The notes: generated from the letters alone by a model not told the origin. DNA of 54,037 nucleotides from an uncultured Acidaminococcus sp. (GCA_900315205.1 OMYF01000011.1:1-54037), one strand, 5' to 3'. Shown: positions 44,382-53,107, numbered from the stretch's first letter. Made by a program: numbers and translations.

Positions 44382-45953
44382 TTACACAAGCACTTTGCGG
44401 GTGCGTACGGTCCTTTCAGGATTCTGCTTCCCGCCGCCGATCGGTTTGCCCGAGGCAGGGACGGCCCGCTCCCGGCCCCAGTCGCGGATGGCTTCGATTT
44501 TTTCCGGACTTGTCTTCGAGAGAGGGACGACATTTTCAAAAGCATCCTGCAGGTTCCTGGCATCCAGGACAAAGTCGGGGTTCGCGATCTTGCGGTAGGC
44601 CAGATCCCGCACGGTGGATTCCAGATCGGCGCCGGTGAAGCCGTCGCTCATTTCCACCAGCTTGTCCGCAAAGGGACCCGTGAAATCCACGGACAGATAT
44701 TTCCGCATATAGAGCGAAAGGATTTCCCGCCTTTCCTCCGCCGTCGGAAGATCGACAAAGAACAGCTCGTCGAAACGTCCGCGGCGCAGCAGTTCCGATG
44801 GCAGCATGGAGACATCGTTGGCTGTGGCAACGACGAACACGAGCTTTTTGCATTCCTGGAGCCAGAACAGGAACTGGCCGACCATGCGGGTGGATACGCC
44901 GCCGTCATTGGAGCTGCCGGCACCGGACAGGCCTTTTTCGATTTCGTCGATCCAGAGGATGCAGGGGGAGACGTTTTCGGCGGTCGTCAGGGCTTCTTTC
45001 AGCTGGTGCTCCGTCTGGCCCACGTAACTGCCCTGGACCGTGGCAAAGTCCAGACGGTACAGCGGCAGTTTCCAGTTTGCCGAGATGGATTTGGCCGAAA
45101 GGGATTTGCCGCAGCCCGGGACGCCGACGAGCAGGATCCCGCGGGGCGGTTTCAGTCCTTTGGCCCGCAGCTGCTCCCGTTTTTCAGGCTGCAGCAGCTG
45201 CTTTTTCTCATCCAGCCATTTGCGCAGGCCGCCGAGGCCGCCCACGTCTCTGACACTGTCATCCACCTCGATCTTTTCCAGCCCGGAGATATCCGAGAAC
45301 AGCCGGTCCTTTGCCGTACGGACTTCGTCCATGTCCGCTTTTTTGATTTCTTTTTTGGCAATCAGAGCGGCCATGACATTTTCGGCTTCGATCGCTGTGA
45401 CGCCCGACAGGATCGACGCAGCTTCGCGGATGTCGCCGTCATCCCATTCAATGGGGATCTCACTCCGGTAATCGTCGATATATTCCTTGATGATGGGATA
45501 CATTTCCTCTTCGTCCGGCAGATCGATCCTGATTGTCATCCCCGTCCTCTGGAGCCGTTTCCAGACGGCGGCACTGGAAAAGACGATGATGGAACCGCCC
45601 GTCTCGTTCGCCAGGTTGACCAGATCGAGGAGCTGCCGGGAATCACTGTTTTCGGTGGTGATGTCCGGCGTTTCCGTCAAGATCAGCGTCAGGTTCTGCC
45701 GGTGCTTCATCTGTTCGCTGATGTAATCGATCGCACCATACACGGAGCGGTCATCGTTCAGGACCTTGTTGGTCTGCAGGTCATACACGCCTTTGGAGAG
45801 GGAATGGACACAGACCGTCAGTCCCAGATCAGCTGCGATGGTCTTGAATTGATCAAGGACGCGGCCCCGTTCGATCGTGTTGAGCGAAATGAACGGGATG
45901 CGTGCAATCATATAGCGTTTCAGGAGTTCTTCACTTTTTTTCAATGTTGTCAT
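44382..45953 (-). CDS. Ycf46-like AAA+ ATPase
   Basis: A 523-residue ATPase. The N-terminal 200 residues form the non-catalytic domain typical of the cyanobacterial/plastid Ycf46 group (MIARIPFISLNTIER region). The AAA module has Walker A GVPGCGKS (277-284), Walker B ILWIDEIEK (332-340), sensor ATAND (376-380) and the arginine finger in RRGRFDE (390-396), so it should be an active hexameric ATPase. A basic tail follows. Ycf46 has been linked to photosynthesis regulation in cyanobacteria, which cannot apply here. Its neighbours suggest a membrane-linked remodelling role. Confidence 0.88.
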   Translation of the reverse strand: MTTLKKSEELLKRYMIARIPFISLNTIERGRVLDQFKTIAADLGLTVCVHSLSKGVYDLQTNKVLNDDRSVYGAIDYISEQMKHRQNLTLILTETPDITTENSDSRQLLDLVNLANETGGSIIVFSSAAVWKRLQRTGMTIRIDLPDEEEMYPIIKEYIDDYRSEIPIEWDDGDIREAASILSGVTAIEAENVMAALIAKKEIKKADMDEVRTAKDRLFSDISGLEKIEVDDSVRDVGGLGGLRKWLDEKKQLLQPEKREQLRAKGLKPPRGILLVGVPGCGKSLSAKSISANWKLPLYRLDFATVQGSYVGQTEHQLKEALTTAENVSPCILWIDEIEKGLSGAGSSNDGGVSTRMVGQFLFWLQECKKLVFVVATANDVSMLPSELLRRGRFDELFFVDLPTAEERREILSLYMRKYLSVDFTGPFADKLVEMSDGFTGADLESTVRDLAYRKIANPDFVLDARNLQDAFENVVPLSKTSPEKIEAIRDWGRERAVPASGKPIGGGKQNPERTVRTRKVLV

Positions 45954-45992
45954 GGAATCAACGCTTCTTTCCTTGGAATTAAGAAGGACGGA

Positions 45993-46439
45993 TCAGCGGT
46001 TCACCGGGTTGTTCCGGAGCAGGCTCGCAAGTTTTCCGGTGCGGTCCTGCCTTGCCGAATCCAGCAGGCTGTGCTGGACTGAATCGGCCTGGCCCTGGAC
46101 CATGGCCGCGAGCTGCTGCCGCGTTTCGTCCGGTATGACGGGAAGGGACCCCAGTTTTTTAAAGAACTGGAACTGGCGGCGGAAGCGGAGCAGGGCCTGG
46201 ACGAGGGATGCTTCTCCTCCCCCGGGAGCCCGCAGGGATTTCTGGAAATCGTCCGCAGCCCGGTCCATCCGGGCGGTGAGGACCTGGGAAAGCCGGCTGA
46301 TGAAGCGTTCGGCCACCCCGGACTGCCAGGAAAGCGTGCCCTGCTGCAGGGCTTCCAGGATCTCGGGATCCGATTCCGGATGGGTTTCCAGTTCGTCAAA
46401 GGCATCGGCCCATTCCGCATAGGTATGAGGGGAATCCAT
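45993..46439 (-). CDS. Hypothetical helical protein of the AAA operon
   Basis: A 148-residue soluble protein, all-helical by eye (WADAFDELETHPES, LEALQQGTLSWQSGVAERFI, LLRFRRQFQFFKKLG). I recognise no family or catalytic motif. It has a GAAGGGA site, lies 2 bases after the zinc-ribbon gene and 39 bases before the ATPase gene. It could be an adaptor or substrate of the ATPase. Confidence 0.7.
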   Translation of the reverse strand: MDSPHTYAEWADAFDELETHPESDPEILEALQQGTLSWQSGVAERFISRLSQVLTARMDRAADDFQKSLRAPGGGEASLVQALLRFRRQFQFFKKLGSLPVIPDETRQQLAAMVQGQADSVQHSLLDSARQDRTGKLASLLRNNPVNR

Positions 46440-46441
46440 TG

Positions 46442-46888
46442 TTATCCCTTCTTTCTGGGTTTCAGGATGACCGGCGGTTCAAGATCCCAGTCGGGCAGCC
46501 CCTCTGCGAGGGGATTGTCATCATCGGACGCGGCTTCGTCCGTCGGGATATGGGAGAAGGCCTCCCTGACAGTCGCTTTGAAATGAGCCTTCATTTCTTC
46601 CGGACTGACGCGCTGCATCAGCTCCTCCTCCGCTGCTTCTTCCTGGGCAGAAGGAAAGACTTCTGCCCGATCTCCGCCGGGCACGGGAGCGGCGGCTGTA
46701 TCCGCTGCCTGCTGCGGCGCGGAAGGGAATGCTTCGGAACCCGGTCCGCCGGGAGCATCCGCAGCTGCCGGGTCTGCGGTGAGTTTTGCTCCGCAGGATG
46801 CGCAGAATCTGGCATCCGCTGTATTTTCCGTTTTGCACTGCGGGCAGATCTTTCCCGCTGCTGCCGTTTGAAAAACTTCGTCACTCAT
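46442..46888 (-). CDS. Zinc-ribbon protein of the AAA operon
   Basis: A 148-residue protein with an N-terminal zinc ribbon (C15, C18, C29, C32 in CPQCKTE and FCASCG). A long Ala/Pro/Glu-rich linker and an acidic segment (about 85-125) end in a basic tail. I prefer the ATG at 46888, which has AAAGG 9 bases upstream, to one three codons earlier that overlaps the previous stop. Such ribbon-plus-linker proteins often tether a partner; no enzyme domain is visible. Confidence 0.75.
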   Translation of the reverse strand: MSDEVFQTAAAGKICPQCKTENTADARFCASCGAKLTADPAAADAPGGPGSEAFPSAPQQAADTAAAPVPGGDRAEVFPSAQEEAAEEELMQRVSPEEMKAHFKATVREAFSHIPTDEAASDDDNPLAEGLPDWDLEPPVILKPRKKG

Positions 46889-46893
46889 GCTGC

Positions 46894-48627
46894 TCATCCT
46901 TTCACACTGACCCGTCTCATGCTGTCGGGACCCATTTTGACAAACTCTCTGGGCGAAAGTCCTGCAAGGAATTCCAGTACCTCAGCGGCATGGGCATCCT
47001 CTTTGCGGAACTGCCTGCGGAAATCAACGACTTCCGCGTTGATGGCCCGGATCATCTGTTCGCCGCTGCCGCGTTCCTCTTCCATACGGGCACAGTCCTG
47101 CACCGCTTTATCGTGGGCTCTTTTCTGGGATTTATAATAGGTGTGGCAGAGGATCCCTGCGATGATGCATACGATGCCCAGCGCGAAGCTGCGGGCAAAG
47201 AGCATGAGGGCACCCACTCCCAGCAGCACGAAGCGGGCATTTTTGCAGAACATATGGGAACTTGTCAGCTCGGTCCCCTTCATTGCAGCCTGCTGCGCTT
47301 CCCTGACCATGTTGTCGAATGCGCTGATCTGCTCCGTCTCGTTCCGGCCATCAGCCGTTTCGGACGAAAAAGGTCCGACCGTGTACTTGACAGCTGCAGG
47401 GATCCTGCTGCGGTTTTCCGCGACCACATCCCGGTAGGCATTGGCGATCCAGTCCTTCGAAAGGGAGATGGCAAGTTTCTGGGTGGCCGGATCCGGATGG
47501 GTCTCCTGCGGATCGAGGGAAGCCAGCGTCAGGATCTCGATGAAATCCTTGTGTGTCTCAAAAGCTTTTCCGGCAATGTCCATCTGTTGTCTGGCTCTGT
47601 CCTCGTCCCCGTCATTATCGACGACGAGCTGTTCGAATTTTTCTTTTTTCCGGAAAGCGATTTCCTCATCATCATATTCCGAGACCATCGTGTCCAGGAT
47701 GCTGTCCAGCTGCTCTTTCAGCGTGCCCTTCATATCCTCCCGGGCAAAGATGTCCTTCAGATACTGATCCATTTTTACGTGCAGTCGGGCACCGTTCATG
47801 ATGGTTACGAGATCCGCATAATTGGTGCAGTATTTGGCAAGATACGGATAGTCCATATGGTCTGCGGCATCCTGGGGGCACATCTGGGTAATGGCCTTTT
47901 TCCAGATGTCTTCCTGGGCTTCGATATAGCCGGGCTTGCTGCAGAGTTCCTGCATCCAGCTGATGATCCGGTCTTCGATCCTGCTGTCGAGACTGTTTCC
48001 CCACAGGCCATTGACATAGGCGGAGAGGACGACCATGGCTTTGCGGTCCAGCTTCTCCGGGTCCTGCCTGGTCAGATAGCGGTCCACCCAGCGGATACAG
48101 GCCGTGCGGCGGCCCGCCCGGCGGCAGATCAGGGCGAAGAAGAGGGAAGTCTTTTCGTCGTCCCGTTTCAGTCCTTCCAGCATCGCTTTTTCCGCCAGTT
48201 CCTTTTTGCCGTCGATCCAGGCGGACAGTGCGACCAGGCAGGGTGCCAGCCAGTAGCCCGGCGTCGTCAGCATCATTTCCTCGGTCACGTTGTTGATGAT
48301 GGCTTTGTGGATGATCCCGATGTCCGTGGCCTGCAGGATCCCCGTTGTCGTGCGGCGTATGACATCGTAATGGCCGAACTGTTTGCTCAGTTTCTGACGC
48401 ACCTGGACCAGACGTGTTTCCGCCTGCTGTACCCGATTGGCATGTTTCTGTGCTGCCATATAGGCGGCGAATGCATTCTGCAGCTGCTGCAGCTCGCTGT
48501 TTATGGAGACGATGTCCTGGTCCATTTTAGCTGTCCGGTTGTCCACCTGTTCGATCTTCATTGCAAGAGAAGACAGATGGCGTTCGATATACGAGAGATC
48601 GGCTCTCGCAATTAGTCTGTCGCTCAT
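46894..48627 (-). CDS. Large coiled-coil membrane protein, first gene of the AAA operon
   Basis: A 577-residue protein with an N-terminal coiled coil (about 8-80, MKIEQVDNRTAKMDQDIVSIN), a large helical middle part with repeat-like helices (about 120-340), two close membrane helices (about 461-497) and a charged C-terminal coiled coil (DKAVQDCARMEEER). I recognise no family. It has an AGGGG site and leads five co-directed, tightly spaced genes. The topology suggests a membrane platform with both ends in the cytoplasm that could recruit the AAA ATPase. Confidence 0.75.
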   Translation of the reverse strand: MSDRLIARADLSYIERHLSSLAMKIEQVDNRTAKMDQDIVSINSELQQLQNAFAAYMAAQKHANRVQQAETRLVQVRQKLSKQFGHYDVIRRTTTGILQATDIGIIHKAIINNVTEEMMLTTPGYWLAPCLVALSAWIDGKKELAEKAMLEGLKRDDEKTSLFFALICRRAGRRTACIRWVDRYLTRQDPEKLDRKAMVVLSAYVNGLWGNSLDSRIEDRIISWMQELCSKPGYIEAQEDIWKKAITQMCPQDAADHMDYPYLAKYCTNYADLVTIMNGARLHVKMDQYLKDIFAREDMKGTLKEQLDSILDTMVSEYDDEEIAFRKKEKFEQLVVDNDGDEDRARQQMDIAGKAFETHKDFIEILTLASLDPQETHPDPATQKLAISLSKDWIANAYRDVVAENRSRIPAAVKYTVGPFSSETADGRNETEQISAFDNMVREAQQAAMKGTELTSSHMFCKNARFVLLGVGALMLFARSFALGIVCIIAGILCHTYYKSQKRAHDKAVQDCARMEEERGSGEQMIRAINAEVVDFRRQFRKEDAHAAEVLEFLAGLSPREFVKMGPDSMRRVSVKG

Positions 48628-48668
48628 TTTCCCCTGTTCCTTTCATCCTTTATTGAGAAGATTCTTTT

Positions 48669-48677
48669 ATTATAGCA
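48669..48677 (-). promoter_or_regulatory. Extended -10 promoter of the AAA operon
   Basis: On the minus strand TGCTATAAT is a perfect extended -10 box about 45 bases before the first gene; no good -35 is present. Confidence 0.65.
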
Positions 48678-48706
48678 CTGCATGCTGCCGATGCCGGGTA
48701 AAATCA

Positions 48707-48719
48707 GTTACATGGTAAC
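48707..48719. promoter_or_regulatory. GTTAC-ATG-GTAAC palindrome near the AAA-operon promoter
   Basis: A 5-3-5 inverted repeat lies about 33 bases upstream of the minus-strand -10 box, where an activator or repressor might bind. It also lies upstream of the divergent trmK promoter. Confidence 0.4.
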
Positions 48720-48782
48720 GCAATCCGGTACATGCCGCAATTTACAGGGGCAGAAATTTTTCCGGGGTGCTCTGCCGCGATA

Positions 48783-48791
48783 TGGTATAAT
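48783..48791 (+). promoter_or_regulatory. Extended -10 promoter of the trmK operon
   Basis: TGGTATAAT is a perfect -10 box with the TGN extension, 37 bases before the trmK start. It is divergent from the AAA-operon promoter. Confidence 0.65.
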
Positions 48792-48828
48792 GAGGAAGTA
48801 TTCTTGATGGAGGAGGGAGCAGGGACCC

Positions 48829-49533
48829 ATGAATTTTGGAAAGCGTCTTTCCGTCCTGGCGGATCTCGTGCCGCCCTGCCGGACGGTCCTCGATGTGGGC
48901 ACGGACCATGCCTACCTGCCCGTCCTGCTGATCACAGAGGGGAAGGCAGAGAGGGCCGTTGCCGGTGACATCGGCGAAGGACCCTGTGAGGCCGCCCGCA
49001 GGACGGTAGCCCTCTACGGCCTGGGAGACCGCATCGACGTGCGTCTGGGCAGCGGGCTGAGTGTTGTTGAGCCCGGTGAAACGGATGTGATCGTCATGGC
49101 CGGCATGGGGGCCGCAACGATGCTGCAGATCCTGGACGGTCATCCTGCGGTCTGGCAGTCAGCTTCGTGCCGGACGCTGGTGCTGCAGCCCATGAGCGAC
49201 AGTGACCGGATCCGCCGCTGGTGCGAAGCGGAGGGCTGGGCCATCACGCGGGAGGAGCTGGCTGAAGACAGCCACAGGCTCTATGAATTCCTGGTCCTTG
49301 CCAGGGAGCCGGGGTACCGCTATCCGGGGCTCTCCTATCTGGTCGGGGATGACCTCGTAAAGCGCCGGCATCCGCTGCTGCCTGTTTTCGTGCGCCGCCT
49401 TGCGGCGAAATACCGCAGGCAGCTTTCCGCCATGGACCGGAGCGAGACCGCCCGGCAGAGCCAGCACTATGCAGCCTGTAAAGAAACAATCAGACAATTG
49501 GAGGAGATACTGAATGGAAACGAAAGTCAGTGA
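48829..49533 (+). CDS. trmK: tRNA (adenine22-N1)-methyltransferase
   Basis: A 234-residue SAM-dependent enzyme that methylates A22 in tRNA. The SAM-binding start is VLDVGTDHAYLPVLL and the family stretches MAGMGAATM and QPMSDSDRIRRW are clear. In Firmicutes trmK is nearly always followed by a nif3-like gene, as here; the next start lies 20 bases inside its end. It has a GGAGG-rich ribosome site. Confidence 0.92.
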   Translation: MNFGKRLSVLADLVPPCRTVLDVGTDHAYLPVLLITEGKAERAVAGDIGEGPCEAARRTVALYGLGDRIDVRLGSGLSVVEPGETDVIVMAGMGAATMLQILDGHPAVWQSASCRTLVLQPMSDSDRIRRWCEAEGWAITREELAEDSHRLYEFLVLAREPGYRYPGLSYLVGDDLVKRRHPLLPVFVRRLAAKYRRQLSAMDRSETARQSQHYAACKETIRQLEEILNGNESQ

Positions 49534-50308
49534 TATCTGTGTATTCATGAATGAATTTGCACCCGTCGCCTATGCGGAAAAATGGGACAACCCGGGTCTT
49601 CTGCTGGGCCATGTGGAAGCACCGGTCCATAAGATCATGGTCGCCCTCGATCTTATGCCCGAAGTAGCCGAACAGGCAATCGAAGAGGGCGTCGATATGG
49701 TCGTGACGCACCATCCTTTCTATTTTTCCCTGCCTAAGACGCTGGCAGTGACCGATACGAAGATGGAAATGACCTATGAACTGATTAAACATGATATTGC
49801 AGTCTACGCGGCCCACACGAACCTTGACGCGGCAAAGGGCGGCGTCAATGATGTGCTGGCAGCGCTCCTCAAGCTGAACGATGTGACGGAGATCCCCCGT
49901 AAGGAATGTCCCGAACAGGGGCTGGGCCGGGTAGGCATGCTGGCGGAACCGATGGCTCTCGCCGATTTTGCCGCCTTTGTCAAAGACGCGCTGGGAGCGG
50001 AGCACCTGAATTTTGCCGGCGGCGAGGAACCTGTCTTCAAGGTCGCCGTCATCGGCGGCAGCGGGGCGGATCTCATGGAGGATGCCATTGCCGCGGGTGC
50101 TGATACGCTCGTCACGGGCGATCTGAAGTACCATGTCGCTCAGAAGGCACTGAATCTGGGACTCAATATCGTCGACGGCACCCATCAGCTCACGGAGTCG
50201 CCCGTCGTGGATCAGCTGGAAAAGATCCTGCGCGGCTGGGCCGTCGATACGGGACGGGACATCGAAGTGCTGCGGGCCCATGAAGACCTGGTCCTGCAGT
50301 CCATTTAA
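49514..50308 (+). CDS. Nif3-like dinuclear metal centre protein (YqfO type)
   Basis: A 264-residue protein of the Nif3/GTP cyclohydrolase I type 2 family, a toroidal hexamer with two metals per subunit. Metal ligands are visible in VTHHPFYF, HTNLD and GTHQLTES. The function is unsettled in the literature. It overlaps the end of trmK by 20 bases, so translation is coupled. It lacks the extra PII-like middle domain of longer YqfO proteins. Confidence 0.9.
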   Translation: METKVSDICVFMNEFAPVAYAEKWDNPGLLLGHVEAPVHKIMVALDLMPEVAEQAIEEGVDMVVTHHPFYFSLPKTLAVTDTKMEMTYELIKHDIAVYAAHTNLDAAKGGVNDVLAALLKLNDVTEIPRKECPEQGLGRVGMLAEPMALADFAAFVKDALGAEHLNFAGGEEPVFKVAVIGGSGADLMEDAIAAGADTLVTGDLKYHVAQKALNLGLNIVDGTHQLTESPVVDQLEKILRGWAVDTGRDIEVLRAHEDLVLQSI

Positions 50309-50317
50309 GAGGCAGCC

Positions 50318-51241
50318 ATGATCAAAGATCTTCAACTGGGCAACGAAATGGAACAGACCTGCCTTGTCAGGCTGCAGAAGGTGGGCACTTCTTCCAACGG
50401 AAAAGCGTATGCCAAGGGTCTCCTGGAAGACAACAGCGGCTGCATGCCCTTCATCTGTTTCGAAACGGGTCCCATCAACCGGCTCCGCGTCATGAGCGGC
50501 CCTTCTCCCTACGTCATCGGGGGCAAGGTGGAAGCCAATAAATATTCAAACACGATGACGCTGCAGGTCATCGTCCAGAAAGCTGTGCCCGCCGGGGAAC
50601 ACGATGACATTTCAAATCTGCTGCCCCAGGGTGACGTGGATCCGGCGCAGCTGGAAACAGAGTTCCGCACACTCATCGGACGGGTGCAGGACGAGGGACT
50701 CCAGAAGCTCCTCAAGACCATCTTTACGGGTCCGCTCTACGAGCGTTTTATCCGCAACCCCGCCGGTATGCGCCTGCACCACGCTTATGTGGGCGGGCTG
50801 CTGCACCATACAGTGTCGATGGCAAAGCTGGCAGTGGCCATGGCCCGGACCATCGAACATGTCGATCTGGATCTTGTCATTACGGGGTCCCTTCTGCACG
50901 ACCTTGGAAAAATCCGGGAAATCTCGGCAGGTCTCGGCTTCCCCTATACGACGGAAGGCCGCCTGATGGGCCATATCGCGATGGGAGCCCTGATGGTGAA
51001 CCGGGCTGCGGCACGGGTGCCGGAACTTTCCAGGGACAAACTGGATCAGCTGCTCCATATCATCCTCTCCCACCATGGCGACAAAGAGAAGGGATCCCCG
51101 GTCCTGTGTGCCACAAAAGAAGCTTTTATCGTCCATTATGCCGATGAGCTCGATTCCATCATGAACCAGTTCCGCGAAAAAGAAGGCAGCGACCCGTGGG
51201 AATTTGACAAGATGCTCCAGCGCTTCCTTTATAAAGTTTGA
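50318..51241 (+). CDS. YhaM-like 3'-5' exoribonuclease (OB plus HD domains)
   Basis: A 307-residue protein with an N-terminal OB-like nucleic-acid-binding domain (about 1-95) and an HD phosphohydrolase domain. HD ligands are LHHAYVGGLLHHT, LLHDLGKIRE, HIAMGA and ILSHHGDKE. YhaM trims RNA and DNA 3' ends in B. subtilis. It starts 9 bases after the Nif3 gene. Its stop codon lies inside the rnpB promoter. Confidence 0.88.
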   Translation: MIKDLQLGNEMEQTCLVRLQKVGTSSNGKAYAKGLLEDNSGCMPFICFETGPINRLRVMSGPSPYVIGGKVEANKYSNTMTLQVIVQKAVPAGEHDDISNLLPQGDVDPAQLETEFRTLIGRVQDEGLQKLLKTIFTGPLYERFIRNPAGMRLHHAYVGGLLHHTVSMAKLAVAMARTIEHVDLDLVITGSLLHDLGKIREISAGLGFPYTTEGRLMGHIAMGALMVNRAAARVPELSRDKLDQLLHIILSHHGDKEKGSPVLCATKEAFIVHYADELDSIMNQFREKEGSDPWEFDKMLQRFLYKV

Positions 51242-51266
51242 CGGCGGGCAGGCCATATGATATAGT
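51238..51266 (+). promoter_or_regulatory. Promoter of rnpB
   Basis: TTGACG (51238-51243), a 17-base spacer and TATAGT (51261-51266) put the start near 51273. The -35 box contains the YhaM-like gene's stop codon. Confidence 0.8.
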
Positions 51267-51271
51267 CTGTT

Positions 51272-51619
51272 ACGTGAGTGCGAAAGATAATCGCGGCAGC
51301 GAAAGCTGATGAGGAAAGTCCGAGCTCCACAGGGCAGGATGCTGGATAACGTCCAGTGGGGGTGACCCCAAGGAAAGTGCCACAGAAATCAAACCGCCGG
51401 CTCTGCCGGTAAGGGTGAAACGGTGCGGCAAGAGCGCACCAGCGGTCAAGTGATTGGCCGGCTAGGTAAACCCCATCCGGAGCAAGACCTAATAGGGAAG
51501 GGATGAAGCGGCCCGCTGAGCCTTCCGGGTTGCGTCGCTTGAGTCCGCAGGCAACTGCGGAACTAGATAAATGATTATCGTAACAGAACTCGGCTTATTG
51601 AGCACTCACACATTTTTTT
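51272..51619 (+). ncRNA. rnpB: RNase P RNA
   Basis: This catalytic RNA removes the 5' leaders of tRNA precursors. Conserved stretches in order are GAGGAAAGTCCG, CAGGGCAG, GTAAGGGTGAAACGGTGCG, GAGCGCACC, AGCAAGACC and ACAGAACTCGGCTTA. The terminal helix P1 is GTGAGTGC (51274-51281) with GCACTCAC (51602-51609), and P2 is GATAATC with GATTATC. The order and spacing match the E. coli class A layout. A T7 run just after P1 can end transcription. Confidence 0.97.
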
Positions 51620-51651
51620 CAGTGATGCCTTCGGGCAAAAGGAGGAACAGC

Positions 51652-51969
51652 ATGGAACTGCTTCATATTGGCAACAAGGCCGATTTCGATAAAGTGACAG
51701 GCGCCGGCGATCACGTCGTCATCGTGGATTTCTGGGCTGTCTGGTGCGGTCCCTGCCAGATTGTGGGACCTGTGATCGAACAGCTCGCTCAGGAACATCC
51801 GGAAGTGCAGGTGGCTAAAGTGGACGTGGACCAGGTCCCCGATGTGGCCCAGCAGTTTGGCGTCACCGCCATCCCGACCGTGGTTTATTTCAAGGGCGGC
51901 AAGGAAGTGCAGCGCTTCGTGGGCGTGCAGCCCAAAGCTGTCTATGAGCACGCCATCGCTTCTGTATGA
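51652..51969 (+). CDS. trxA: Thioredoxin
   Basis: A 105-residue thioredoxin with the WCGPC active site in VDFWAVWCGPC and the cis-proline stretch AIPTVVYFKGG. It reduces protein disulfides in the cytoplasm. The ATG at 51652 has a perfect AAGGAGG site, and the open frame upstream is rnpB sequence. It starts 33 bases after the rnpB end with no visible promoter of its own, so read-through from rnpB or an unseen promoter must supply it. A TGCC-TTCG-GGCA hairpin lies just before its ribosome site. Confidence 0.95.
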   Translation: MELLHIGNKADFDKVTGAGDHVVIVDFWAVWCGPCQIVGPVIEQLAQEHPEVQVAKVDVDQVPDVAQQFGVTAIPTVVYFKGGKEVQRFVGVQPKAVYEHAIASV

Positions 51970-51986
51970 GGCAAGGGGCTTTTCAG

Positions 51987-52916
51987 ATGAAAAAGATCTC
52001 TTTTGTCGTGCCCGTCTATAACGAAGAAGAGAATATCCATGAATTTTACAGGCGCGTTACTGAGGTAATGGCGCCTTTGTCTTATGACTATGAACTTCTT
52101 TTCGTCGATGATGGGTCCCGGGACGGAACGAGCCGGCTGATCCGTGAGCTTGCCGCAGCGGACAGCCATGTCCAGGGTTATCTTTTCTCCCGCAACTTCG
52201 GCCATCAGCTGGCCCTGACCTGCGGCCTCGATCATGCCACAGGGGACGCGGTCATTTCCATGGACGGCGATCTCCAGCATCCGCCGGAAATGATCCCCCA
52301 GCTCATCGCCAAATGGGAAGAGGGCTATGAAATCGTCCAGACCATACGCGAGGCTACGGAAGATGCCACAGCTTTCAAGAATATAACTTCCCGCTTATAT
52401 TACAAACTGATCAACACGATGTCGGAAGTCCGGATCACGCCGGGCGGGTCCGATTTCCGTCTGATGGACCGCAAGGCCGTCGACGCGCTCAATACCTACC
52501 GGGAACGGGCACGCTTCATCCGCGGCATCGTCAACAACCTCGGATTCCGTTATACGACGATCTCCTTTGTGGCGCCGCCGCGTTTTGCCGGCCACTCCAA
52601 GTTCAGCCTGATCAAGATGCTCCGCTTCGCTCTGGACGGGATCACCGGGTTTTCCCGGGTGCCTCTGCGGCTTGCTTTTTATGCCGGACTCATCTGCGGC
52701 ACCGGGAGCCTGCTCTTCCTGCTCCATGTGCTTTATGTCAAATACATCAGCAATGATGCTGTTCCCGGCTGGTCGACACTGGCTGCGGCCCAGTTCTTCC
52801 TGGGCGGCGTGGAGCTGATGGGGATCGGCATCGTGGGCGAGTATGTGGGGCGGATCTTTGATGAGGTCAAACACCGTCCGCTTTATATCGTTCGTGAACA
52901 TATTGTGAAAAAATAA
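51987..52916 (+). CDS. Glycosyltransferase family 2, polyprenyl-phosphate type with two C-terminal membrane helices
   Basis: A 309-residue enzyme of the GtrB/ArnC/DPM1-like group, which transfers a sugar from a nucleotide donor to undecaprenyl phosphate. The GT-A start is ISFVVPVYNEEENI, with VDDGSRDGT, the metal site MDGDLQHPP and the acceptor loop GGSDFRLMDRKA. Two membrane helices lie at about 230-255 and 265-290. I prefer the ATG at 51987 to one that overlaps the trx stop, because the latter adds residues with no family character. Sugar specificity is unknown. Confidence 0.88.
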   Translation: MKKISFVVPVYNEEENIHEFYRRVTEVMAPLSYDYELLFVDDGSRDGTSRLIRELAAADSHVQGYLFSRNFGHQLALTCGLDHATGDAVISMDGDLQHPPEMIPQLIAKWEEGYEIVQTIREATEDATAFKNITSRLYYKLINTMSEVRITPGGSDFRLMDRKAVDALNTYRERARFIRGIVNNLGFRYTTISFVAPPRFAGHSKFSLIKMLRFALDGITGFSRVPLRLAFYAGLICGTGSLLFLLHVLYVKYISNDAVPGWSTLAAAQFFLGGVELMGIGIVGEYVGRIFDEVKHRPLYIVREHIVKK

Positions 52917-52923
52917 GCCAAAA

Positions 52924-52953
52924 TTGGACAATGGATAAGGCGGCTGTTATAAT
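52924..52953 (+). promoter_or_regulatory. Promoter of the c-di-AMP riboswitch gene
   Basis: TTGGAC (52924-52929), an 18-base spacer and a perfect TATAAT (52948-52953), about 18 bases before the riboswitch. Confidence 0.75.
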
Positions 52954-52970
52954 ATTTGTGTATTATTTTA

Positions 52971-53082
52971 AAAAGCCGAATCGTAGTGATACGAGCGGAG
53001 GACCCAATGTGGGGTGAATTTCGTCAAGAATAGGGTATCTCGACCCGAACCCGGCAGCTAACTTCGTAGGCGTTCGAGAGGG
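52971..53082 (+). promoter_or_regulatory. Cyclic di-AMP riboswitch (ydaO-yuaA class)
   Basis: The conserved core is clear: GCCGAATC, GAGCGGAGGACCCAAT, GGGGTGAAT, TAGGGTATCTCGACCCGAAC, CCGGCAGCTAACTTCGTAGG and CGTTCGAGAGGG, in the usual order. Cyclic di-AMP binding turns such genes off in known cases. No terminator hairpin separates it from the start codon, so control may work on ribosome access or earlier pausing. Confidence 0.95.
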
Positions 53083-53107
53083 TGTGTTTATTATTATCAG
53101 GAAGATG

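Noticed and set aside
44337..48615. Plus-strand open frames of 581 and 609 residues over the AAA operon
   Set aside because: The minus-strand genes have ribosome sites, tight spacing and AAA motifs; these frames are shadows.
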